Shown here in pieces: positions 1-7,275 of a DNA stretch of 36,660 bases. The stretch spans positions 1 through 36,660 of IMG/VR virus record IMGVR_UViG_3300030202_002186. One strand, given 5' to 3'. A program made the translations under genes and the position numbers. The number at the start of each line of letters is the position of its first letter. The first letter of the stretch is position 1. Origin of the DNA: a virus. The notes below the pieces were generated by a model. The model was not told where the DNA came from, searched no databases, and worked only from the letters and a program-made list of their open reading frames with translations.

Positions 1-318
1 CAAGAAGGCTCTGAATACGCCGAATATGATACTGATGGCGATGGTGTTGTGTCGGACTCGGAGCTTGAAACCAGCCGTCAACTCAAAGAGCTAAAGCTGT
101 CGAGTGAGAAGGCTGATGCACAAAGAGCAATGGCGTGGTTCGCTTTGCTAGGGATGCTACTTTACCCTTCGCTGGTTGTTATCAGCAGTTGGATAGGTTT
201 GGAGCAAGCGGCAAATCTGCTAGGTAATATGGCTCCCACATACTATGTGAGCACTGCCGCGCTCGTCGCATCCTACTATGGCGCGTCAGCTTGGCAGAAT
301 CGAGGGAACGGAAAATGA
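1..318 (+). CDS. EF-hand, two-TM lysis-cassette protein (5' partial)
   Basis: Frame 1 is open from the first base, so the start lies to the left; the GTG at 49 is internal to a larger reading frame. The visible 105 residues begin with a canonical EF-hand loop, DTDGDGVVSDSE (visible residues 10-21), with Asp at loop positions 1, 3 and 5, Gly at 6 and Glu at 12. A charged helix follows, then two hydrophobic segments (around AMAWFALLGMLLYPSLVVI and YYVSTAALVASYYGASAW) suggesting two membrane helices. It overlaps the holin gene by 4 bases (ATGA) and is followed by the endolysin, so it belongs to the lysis cassette. A role as a calcium-responsive holin partner or antiholin is inference; the EF-hand and membrane segments are visible. 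Confidence 0.8.
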   Translation, partial: QEGSEYAEYDTDGDGVVSDSELETSRQLKELKLSSEKADAQRAMAWFALLGMLLYPSLVVISSWIGLEQAANLLGNMAPTYYVSTAALVASYYGASAWQNRGNGK

Positions 319-698
319 GTATTGTTGCATCGCTAGTTGGGCCGGTCACTGGACTGCTCGACAAGTTCATAGAAGACAAGGATCAAAAGAACGCCCTCGC
401 CCATGAGATAGCGACCATGAGTGAAAGACACTCGCATGAGGCACTCAAGGGCCAGCTTGAAATCAATAAGATGGAAGCTGCACATAAGAGCTTGTTTGTT
501 GCCGGGTGGCGACCTGCCATCGGTTGGATCTGTGCGCTGGGCCTCCTCTACAACACCATCATTGCCAACATAATTAGCATCTGGGTAGATGTGCCAGAGG
601 TAGATACAACGCTTCTTGTGCCCGTTATGATGGGTATGCTCGGATTGGGCGCAATGAGAAGCTACGAGAAGGTCAACTCCGTAGCACGGGAGAAGTAA
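315..698 (+). CDS. 3-TM holin (phage/GTA holin type)
   Basis: Encodes 127 residues from ATG 315, which overlaps the previous stop as ATGA; an upstream in-frame TTG at 291 is less likely because of that coupling. The N-terminal third is amphipathic and charged. It is followed by the family-typical stretch around FVAGWRPAIGWICALGLLYN (about residues 58-77), a second hydrophobic segment (NTIIANIISIWV) and a third (LLVPVMMGMLGLGAM). This matches the three-TM holin family found in phages and gene transfer agents. It should form inner-membrane lesions that release the endolysin at lysis time. The gene ends in a TAATG overlap with the endolysin gene. The family call is by motif recognition. Confidence 0.85.
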   Translation: MSIVASLVGPVTGLLDKFIEDKDQKNALAHEIATMSERHSHEALKGQLEINKMEAAHKSLFVAGWRPAIGWICALGLLYNTIIANIISIWVDVPEVDTTLLVPVMMGMLGLGAMRSYEKVNSVAREK

Positions 699-1117
699 TG
701 AGCAAGCTTGTTGAAATGATCAAGCGCCATGAGGGCGTCAAATCCAAAGTTTATATGTGCAGTGCTGGGTATGAAACCATAGGTGTCGGCAGAAATATCT
801 CAGAGTCTGGCCTTGGACTATCTGACGATGAGATCGAATACTTGTTGGCGAATGACGTAGCGCGAGTAAAGAGCGAGCTTGCCGACACATACTTCTGGTT
901 CAACGGCATCAACGAAGCGCGTCAAGATGCAATGATTGATATGTGCTTTAACCTTGGTCTAACCAGATTGCGTGGCTTTGTGAAGGCTCTTGAGGCTATG
1001 TCGCGCGAACAATTCGATATTGCCGCAGACGAATTCATGGATAGTCGATGGGCACAACAAGTAGGCACGCGGGCCATCAGGGTGACTGAAATGATCCGTA
1101 GCGGTGAGTACATCTAA
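698..1117 (+). CDS. endolysin, T4-lysozyme-like (GH24) muramidase
   Basis: A 139-residue protein whose N-terminus aligns with T4 lysozyme. Glu12 sits in RHEG, followed by eight residues, then Cys21, five residues and Thr27 in YETIGVG. This is the E-8-D/C-5-T catalytic spacing of phage GH24 endolysins, with Cys replacing the Asp20 of T4. The rest is helical and ends with the typical RWAQQVGTRAIRVTEMI segment. There is no N-terminal signal or SAR segment, so export should depend on the holin just upstream. It hydrolyses the MurNAc-GlcNAc bond of peptidoglycan. Start and stop overlap both neighbours (TAATG), indicating translational coupling in the lysis operon. Confidence 0.93.
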   Translation: MSKLVEMIKRHEGVKSKVYMCSAGYETIGVGRNISESGLGLSDDEIEYLLANDVARVKSELADTYFWFNGINEARQDAMIDMCFNLGLTRLRGFVKALEAMSREQFDIAADEFMDSRWAQQVGTRAIRVTEMIRSGEYI

Positions 1118-3012
1118 TGCCCTTGCAGAAGTACATATTTAACCCCGGAATCAACAAAGAAGGCACTGATTATACTGCCGAAGGTGGTTGGTTTGACGGC
1201 AACTTGGTGCGTTTTCGCAAAGGTTTGCCAGAAAAGATAGGTGGTTGGGTCAAGTTTATTACGTCTTCTTTCAACGGTACGGGACGAAAACTTCTGGGGT
1301 GGACCTCTTTGGAGGGTACAAAGCTTTTGGGTCTTGGCACTCGGACCAAGCTCTACATACAATCAGGCGCAAACTACAACGACATTACGCCGATACGGTC
1401 AACAACGGCGGCAGGGGACGTGACGTTTGGCGCGACCGACGGATCAAGTTCAATTAACGTGACCGATACTGCCCACGGGGCCGCAAAGGGCGATTTTGTG
1501 ACTTTTTCTGGGGCCGCGTCACTTGGCGGCAATGTTGTTGCTGCTGTGTTGAATCAAGAGTATGAGATCGACTCTATCACCAGCACTAGCGTGTATGTCA
1601 TCACGGCGAAAGACACCTCTGGGACGACTGTCACGGCCAACAGTAGTGACAGCGGCAACGGCGGTAGCTCTGTAGTCGGTGCTTACCAGATCAACGTTGG
1701 GCTTGATGTGTTTGTAGATGGCACAGGTTGGGGTTCAGGGACATGGGGTGCAGGGACATGGGGTTCCTCAAGCGCGTTAAGTTCTTTAAATCAATTGAGG
1801 CTCTGGTCGTTTGATAGTTTCGGGGAAGATTTGCTTGCTAATGTTCGGGCAGGCCGAATCTACTATTGGGACACTAGCGCAAAAACGTTGGGAACGGACA
1901 GGGCCGTAGACATTGCTGATTTATCGGGGGCAAGCTTTACTCCGACCGTTGCTTTGCAAGTACTTGTTTCTGACGTGGATCGACACGTGATTGCCTTGGG
2001 GGCTGATCCAATCAATGATAGTGCAACTGCAAGGACAGGATCATCTGACCCACTTTTAGTTGCTTTTTCTGACCAAGAAAACCCGGCAGAGTGGTTCCCG
2101 AGAGCAACTAATACCGCAGGCTCCTTACGTTGTTCAGCCGGATCACAGATCATCGGAGGGCTGCGGGCAAGACAAGAGACTTTGATCTGGACGGACGTCG
2201 CGCTGTATAGCTTGCAGTTTATTGGACCGCCTTTGACTTTTGGTTTGAACCTCATCAACGAGGGCGTCAGTCTCGTTAGCCCTAACGCAGCGGTAAATAC
2301 GCCCAACGGCGTGTTTTGGATGGACAAAAAAGGGTTTTATGCCTATCAAGGCTCTGTGCAGTCGGTACCTTGCAGCGTCCGATCTTACGTTTTTGACGAC
2401 ATCAACGAGGGCCAGTCATTTCAGTTCTTTGGGTTTTTGAACAAGCAATTCGACGAGGTAGGTTGGTTTTATTGCTCCTCTTCCTCCAACAGCATTGACC
2501 GGTATGTGACGTACAACTATGTCGAGCAAACATGGGCAATAGGCAATCTATCTAGGACGGCGTGGCTTGATGAAGGGCTAGAAAGTTTTCCGCGAGCGGC
2601 TGGATATGATGGCGCAGCCAACTACGTTTATTCACACGAGACTGGCTTTGATAACGACGGCAGTCCAATGGACAATGTGTTTATTGAAAGTGCGGACTTC
2701 GATCTTGGCGACGGAGACCAGTTTCAGTTTATTCGTAAGTGTATCCCAGACGTCAAATTTACAGGTGATTCAGGCAGCACACAGACTATAAACTTGGTCA
2801 TCAAAGCGCGTAACTTTCCCGGTGACTCACTGACCACGGATCAAACGACGGCTTTTACTGCTAGCACCACCAAAATAGATACACGCGCTAGGGGGCGGCA
2901 AGCTGTTGTGCGGTTTGAGTCAGATGACGATGGAGAGATTGGCGTCAGAACAGGCGTGGGCTTCCGTATTGGCGGCACAAGACTTGATCTACAGCCGAAC
3001 GGTCGTCGATGA
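1117..3012 (+). CDS. tail hub / DNA-stabilisation-like structural protein
   Basis: A 631-residue, beta-rich protein whose N-terminus (NPGINKEGTDYTAEGGWFDGN, then RFRKGLPEKIGGW) resembles the conserved start of phage tail proteins related to P22 gp10, the packaged-DNA stabilisation hub. The body has many short Gly/Ser/Thr-rich strands expected of a propeller or hub, including a Gly-Trp repeat around residues 200-215 (GWGSGTWGAGTWG). It starts within the endolysin stop (TAATG) and overlaps the next gene by 4 bases (ATGA). Position at the head of the virion operon, before putative ejection proteins, fits a portal-proximal tail component. The gp10 relationship is from pattern similarity only; another tail or receptor-binding role is possible. 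Confidence 0.55.
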   Translation: MPLQKYIFNPGINKEGTDYTAEGGWFDGNLVRFRKGLPEKIGGWVKFITSSFNGTGRKLLGWTSLEGTKLLGLGTRTKLYIQSGANYNDITPIRSTTAAGDVTFGATDGSSSINVTDTAHGAAKGDFVTFSGAASLGGNVVAAVLNQEYEIDSITSTSVYVITAKDTSGTTVTANSSDSGNGGSSVVGAYQINVGLDVFVDGTGWGSGTWGAGTWGSSSALSSLNQLRLWSFDSFGEDLLANVRAGRIYYWDTSAKTLGTDRAVDIADLSGASFTPTVALQVLVSDVDRHVIALGADPINDSATARTGSSDPLLVAFSDQENPAEWFPRATNTAGSLRCSAGSQIIGGLRARQETLIWTDVALYSLQFIGPPLTFGLNLINEGVSLVSPNAAVNTPNGVFWMDKKGFYAYQGSVQSVPCSVRSYVFDDINEGQSFQFFGFLNKQFDEVGWFYCSSSSNSIDRYVTYNYVEQTWAIGNLSRTAWLDEGLESFPRAAGYDGAANYVYSHETGFDNDGSPMDNVFIESADFDLGDGDQFQFIRKCIPDVKFTGDSGSTQTINLVIKARNFPGDSLTTDQTTAFTASTTKIDTRARGRQAVVRFESDDDGEIGVRTGVGFRIGGTRLDLQPNGRR

Positions 3013-3353
3013 GTAAGCTGTTACAGGGTCGTCTGCCTTTTGTTGCTAACGGCGAATCTGTTGACGGCAACACGTTCAACCGTACTATTCGCTTGTTGGA
3101 ATTGAGTTTAGACTCTTTTGATCCGGATGCGACTCCACAGTTTGTAACGACTCAAAGAGACCAGCTTAAATTTAACGCTGGCGCTTTAATTTGGAACCTT
3201 ACGGTGGGGCGTTTGCAGTTGTATACAGGCAACGAGTGGGTGAGTCTTTCCGACCCGTTGCCATACACGGTTTCAAAGCTAGAGGCGACAGGCGCAGTCG
3301 GCGCTGTTCAGGTAGTTACGAATGGATCTGTAGTAGTGAACGTACACGGTTAG
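3009..3353 (+). CDS. small virion-operon protein, unknown
   Basis: Encodes 114 residues starting at an ATG overlapping the tail-hub stop (ATGA). I do not recognise a named family. It has an N-terminal segment FVANGESVDGNTFNRTIRLLELSLDSF, a central beta-rich part with FNAGALIWNLTVGRLQLYTGNEW, and a Val-rich C-terminus (VGAVQVVTNGSVVVNVHG) without charge. The central phrase resembles the short beta-strand repeats that phage fibre and tail proteins use for trimerising or host-facing surfaces, so a minor tail protein is plausible. It is the last gene before a 38-base gap that carries a weak promoter-like -10. Confidence 0.6.
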   Translation: MSKLLQGRLPFVANGESVDGNTFNRTIRLLELSLDSFDPDATPQFVTTQRDQLKFNAGALIWNLTVGRLQLYTGNEWVSLSDPLPYTVSKLEATGAVGAVQVVTNGSVVVNVHG

Positions 3354-3379
3354 GTTGGTTCTTCTAATTAAAATAGGCG

Positions 3380-3385
3380 TATACT
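3380..3385 (+). promoter_or_regulatory. weak -10-like TATACT before the large virion genes
   Basis: TATACT lies in the only sizeable gap of the virion operon, with the next ATG (3392) six bases downstream. A poor -35 candidate (TTGGTT, 3355-3360) sits 19 bases upstream. If used, it would give a leaderless or near-leaderless message. GGGGA at 3386-3390 could also act as a close ribosome site. Low confidence because the -35 is weak. Confidence 0.3.
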
Positions 3386-3391
3386 GGGGAC

Positions 3392-5296
3392 ATGGGACAA
3401 GCTGCACTTAAATACGACGAAGTCGATCAATTCGATAAAATCCCTATTCCAGAGGGCGGGATCGCCACGTTTTTGACCGCAAAGACTGGATCTTGGGCCG
3501 ATGACGATGATGACGTACCGCCCAAAGGTATTACCAACGTCGTGAAAATAGCCGACAAGTTGGCTAAATACGGTCGTAACGAAGACGAATACATGGTCCA
3601 CGCTGCTGAAGGCGAGACTGTGGTACCGATGGAAGTCTTCAACCAAAACCCCGCACTGAAAGACAAGCTTTTTGCAGAAATGCGCATCATGGGCATTGAG
3701 CCAGAGCGTTACGTTGTCGGTAACGAGCTTAACTCAATCAACCCTGTGACAGGGCAACCTGAATTCTTCTTAAAAAAGCTGTTCAAAGGCTTGAAGAAGA
3801 TTGTCAAAAAGATCCTGCCTGTTGTTGCAACAATAGGTCTGACCATGTTGGGTGTACCGCCGCCAATTGCTTCTGCGATTGTTTCGGGCGCACAAGTCGC
3901 CATTCAGGGCGGAAGTTTAAAGGACAGCTTAAAAGCAGCGGCCATAGGCGGTATTTCGAGCTTTGCCGCAGGTAAAATTGGTGACAAATACAATTGGGCT
4001 GCAAATGGTGCGAAACAAATGGCGACGCAGGCAGCTATCAACACCACGCTGTCGGGCGGTAAGCCAAAAGATATTTTAGCGAGTGCGGCCCTTGCGGGCG
4101 TTACGACGAAAGGCATGGACTTCCTTGGAGGCAAGCTTGCCCCCGCAGGAGCAGAAGCCACGGCGACGGTAGATCCTGCATACGCAAAAGAGTTGGCTGC
4201 GACTAATCCCGCAGAGCTTGCTCGACTGCAAGGAATAGAAGGCGTAACAGTTCTCGAAACGCCAGATTTTGCTCCGTCTGGTTTCCAAGCTTTAGGGAGC
4301 ATGCCCGCCAAAGTTGCACCGGTTGATGCAACGGCTCCGGCAGGTGGCGTAGGAACTCAAGTAAGCGGAGCAGTCGGAGCAATCGGTCCTGTTGCCTCAC
4401 AACCTGCACAAGTATATGACCCCTTTACTGGGCAAATGATCGCAGATGCTAGACAACCGGTCCAAGGAGTAGGCACCAGAGCAGGCACCGGAGCAGATGC
4501 CAGTGTCGACACAACTGCCGCAGGGGGACAAAAAGTTGATTTTGAGGCGAAGCTAGCGGATTTTCAGGGAGAACAGATACGCCCAGTTGGCGAAGCATTC
4601 AAAGAAGTTTTTACCGGCGGTGGACGTGGATTTCAAGGCCGTTTAGAAGCTTTCGGCGACCTATTCCTGCCGAATTACAACAAGGGCGAATTGAACGATC
4701 TACTGAGGGACTTGAAAAAACAAGATCCTGCTGGATTTGCGTCAGAGTTCGGCGACGTATCAATAAGCAATGCTGCGAGTCAATTTTTGAAAAGTAACCC
4801 TGTCAGTTTCCAACGCAAATTTGGTCCGGCGGGTGTCGCTTTATTAGCGGGAAGCGCGTTATTTCCCGGCGAAGACGTAGAACTCACCGATTTAAGCACC
4901 TTGCCCTCCGGTTTTGATCTTGTAGACGCAAACCCGGAGCGGTACAGAGTTTTTTACGGGGACGATCCGATACGCATGGCACCGTCTTTTGGCATCACTC
5001 GCGCAGCAGGTGCGTATCAACCCACACCGCAGCAAAGTTTTTTTGAGCCTACGGATATTGACACCAGTTTGCCTCCGCTTGGAGCAGCGGACGGGGGCGA
5101 AATTATGAATTTTCCGCGCATGAACGGGCCGATTGAGGGGCCGGGCACGGAGACTTCTGATGACATACCCGCCATGCTGTCGGACGGAGAATTTGTATTT
5201 ACAGCAAAAGCTGTCCGTGGTGCCGGTCGGGGTAGTCGAGAAGATGGTATGCGCAACATGTACAACATGATGCGTCAATTTGAGGCTAAAGTCTGA
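3392..5296 (+). CDS. large virion protein with tape-measure/ejection-like features
   Basis: A 634-residue protein. The N-terminal region includes HAAEGETVVPMEVFNQNP, and residues 125-215 contain a basic stretch (FLKKLFKGLKKIVKKILP) leading into a hydrophobic, Gly/Ala-rich segment (VATIGLTMLGVPPPIASAIV) that could insert in membrane. The middle is Ala/Pro/Gly-rich and probably disordered. The C-terminus holds IPAMLSDGEFVFTAKAVRG, a short motif seen in many marine phage tape-measure or internal virion proteins. It overlaps the next gene by one base. The basic-plus-hydrophobic segment would suit a protein injected through the cell envelope, but that is inference; enzymatic motifs were not seen. 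Confidence 0.65.
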   Translation: MGQAALKYDEVDQFDKIPIPEGGIATFLTAKTGSWADDDDDVPPKGITNVVKIADKLAKYGRNEDEYMVHAAEGETVVPMEVFNQNPALKDKLFAEMRIMGIEPERYVVGNELNSINPVTGQPEFFLKKLFKGLKKIVKKILPVVATIGLTMLGVPPPIASAIVSGAQVAIQGGSLKDSLKAAAIGGISSFAAGKIGDKYNWAANGAKQMATQAAINTTLSGGKPKDILASAALAGVTTKGMDFLGGKLAPAGAEATATVDPAYAKELAATNPAELARLQGIEGVTVLETPDFAPSGFQALGSMPAKVAPVDATAPAGGVGTQVSGAVGAIGPVASQPAQVYDPFTGQMIADARQPVQGVGTRAGTGADASVDTTAAGGQKVDFEAKLADFQGEQIRPVGEAFKEVFTGGGRGFQGRLEAFGDLFLPNYNKGELNDLLRDLKKQDPAGFASEFGDVSISNAASQFLKSNPVSFQRKFGPAGVALLAGSALFPGEDVELTDLSTLPSGFDLVDANPERYRVFYGDDPIRMAPSFGITRAAGAYQPTPQQSFFEPTDIDTSLPPLGAADGGEIMNFPRMNGPIEGPGTETSDDIPAMLSDGEFVFTAKAVRGAGRGSREDGMRNMYNMMRQFEAKV

Positions 5297-7275
5297 TGGC
5301 AGAAAACGTACAACAAACAGTCTATCAACGTGAAGCCCCAGAAATTGAGGCTTATAAAGTTGCCCGGATGCAGGACGCTTTGCGTTATGTGCAGGAGTTA
5401 CAACGCCAAGGCATAACACCACCCGCGCAAACAATTGCGGGTTTGACCAGCGAACAACAGGCTGCTGGCGATTTAATCAGGTCAGGAGTAGGCAGTTACG
5501 CGCCTTTTCTTCAAGGTGGTCTGGACGCAAACCAAGCAGCGCAGGGCATGATATCGGATACAGCTATGCCCTTTATCCAAGAGTCGTATGGTCAGCAACT
5601 GGAGGGCATTGCGGATCTTGGGCAAGCCAGAGACTTAGCACTCGGCCAAATGCAAGACGCATATCAGTATCGTGACGCCGCTATGCAAGGGTTTTCTGAC
5701 GCTAGTGCGGGTATCGGACAAGCTAGGGAGGGTGTTGGTGGCCAAGTATCTGCCGCCCAACAGGGCATTGGTCGCGCGGATCAATTAGGTCAAGAAGCCG
5801 CCCAGTTCGGGCAACAAGGATTGACTGACGCTGCGCGTAGCTCAATGCCAGCAAGCCGACGCGCACAAACGGAGGCTATTCGTTCAGGGCGGCAAGCCGG
5901 TCGTATTTCCGGCCAAGGCAGGCAAGGTATCCAAGATGCCGCAGGCGGTATTGCCGGGCAAATTAGTGGTGCTCAACAAGGATTAGGACAAGCTACTCGT
6001 CGTGCTAGACGGGAAGTTGGTGGTGCTCAACAAGATTTGGCTAGAGCGGGAGCGATGGGCCGCTCAACCGCTAGACGAGGTATCGCGCAGTTGGCAGGCA
6101 GTGCAGATCAATTTGACCCCAGTGGCATTGGCGCGTTTATGGACCCCTTCACCCGCGACGTCATTGAGGCAGAGCAGGCAGAAATAGCGCGTCTCGGTGA
6201 AAAACAAAAGATGGACGCGAGAGCGCAGCAAGCAAAAGCAGGAGCTTTTGGTGGCTCTCGGGGTGCTATCGCAGAAGCGGAAATCGGTCGTAATGTTTTG
6301 GAACAGCAAGCACGGACCGGAGCGCAATTAAGCTCTCAAGGTTATCAGCAAGCGGCTCAACAAGCTCAACAAGCTTTTGAGGCAGCAAAAGGGCGACAAC
6401 AGCAGGGTGCTCAACTTACGGGACAATTAGGTCAAGCGGGTGCGGCAACGGGCCTACAAGCAGCCTCACAGGCAGGGCAGCTAGGACTAAGCGCAGAACA
6501 ATTAGCTCAACGAGGCGCAGGTCAAGCAGGACAGTTGGGTTTGCAAGGACAAATGTCTCAAGCGCAATTAGCAGAAAATGCAGCAAAATTGGGCATTTCC
6601 ACAGAGCAACTACAAGCACAACTCGCGGCTCAAGGTGCGCAAACGGCGCAAAACCAAGCCAAATTAGGTATGGACGCTGCCGGACAAGGTGCGCAGTTAG
6701 GCATGGGCGCAGCGCAACTGGGTCAGCGAGGGGCTATCGCAGGCGGTCAGTTAGGATTATCTGGTCAAGAAGCAATGGCTCAAATGTCGGGACAGCAAGC
6801 AAACGTTGCGCAACTGGGTGGTCAGATGGGGCTACAATACGGACAATTGGGTCAAGCAAACGTGGCTCAACTAGCCGATCTGGCGCAGCAGCGAGGCGCT
6901 ATGGGGCAAGGTATTGCGGGTCTTGCAAATCAAACCGGAGCTTTAGCGGGGCAGTTAGGAAGTCTGGGCGGTCAACAAGTCCAAATGGGTGCGCAAGGTC
7001 AAGCAATGCGTGGTCAGGACATTAACCAGTTGATGCAATTCGGCGGAATGAACCAACAACAAGCACAAAACGTCTTAAACGCACAATTTGCAGCGGATCA
7101 GGCGGCATACCAAGCTCCGTTCCAACAAATGGCGTTCCTCACCGACACTGCTTCTGGGCTACCGTCCTCTCAATACTCAATCACGCAACAACAATCCTCT
7201 AGCCCCGGCTTTGCTCAAACAGCCGCTGGTCTGGGAATGGGCGTCGCCGGTCTGAACAGAGCAGGAGTCATTTGA
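5296..7275 (+). CDS. Gln/Ala/Gly-rich repetitive virion (ejection-type) protein
   Basis: A 659-residue protein dominated by Gln, Ala and Gly. After a helical N-terminus (about residues 1-70) it has long helix-forming repeats such as GQLGLSAEQLAQRGAGQAG with a roughly 11-residue rhythm, suggesting extended alpha-helical coiled structure. A segment KAGAFGGSRGAIAEAEIG (about residues 314-331) matches a phrase recurrent in marine phage virion proteins. Length and composition suit an internal virion or tape-measure protein released with DNA. It overlaps both neighbours by one base (TGATG at 7273-7277), so it is coupled within the operon. No catalytic motif is visible. Confidence 0.65.
   Translation: MAENVQQTVYQREAPEIEAYKVARMQDALRYVQELQRQGITPPAQTIAGLTSEQQAAGDLIRSGVGSYAPFLQGGLDANQAAQGMISDTAMPFIQESYGQQLEGIADLGQARDLALGQMQDAYQYRDAAMQGFSDASAGIGQAREGVGGQVSAAQQGIGRADQLGQEAAQFGQQGLTDAARSSMPASRRAQTEAIRSGRQAGRISGQGRQGIQDAAGGIAGQISGAQQGLGQATRRARREVGGAQQDLARAGAMGRSTARRGIAQLAGSADQFDPSGIGAFMDPFTRDVIEAEQAEIARLGEKQKMDARAQQAKAGAFGGSRGAIAEAEIGRNVLEQQARTGAQLSSQGYQQAAQQAQQAFEAAKGRQQQGAQLTGQLGQAGAATGLQAASQAGQLGLSAEQLAQRGAGQAGQLGLQGQMSQAQLAENAAKLGISTEQLQAQLAAQGAQTAQNQAKLGMDAAGQGAQLGMGAAQLGQRGAIAGGQLGLSGQEAMAQMSGQQANVAQLGGQMGLQYGQLGQANVAQLADLAQQRGAMGQGIAGLANQTGALAGQLGSLGGQQVQMGAQGQAMRGQDINQLMQFGGMNQQQAQNVLNAQFAADQAAYQAPFQQMAFLTDTASGLPSSQYSITQQQSSSPGFAQTAAGLGMGVAGLNRAGVI

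Noticed and set aside
4892-5434. 180-codon minus-strand frame inside the virion operon
   Set aside because: It lies opposite two solid coding frames with no own ribosome site or domain.
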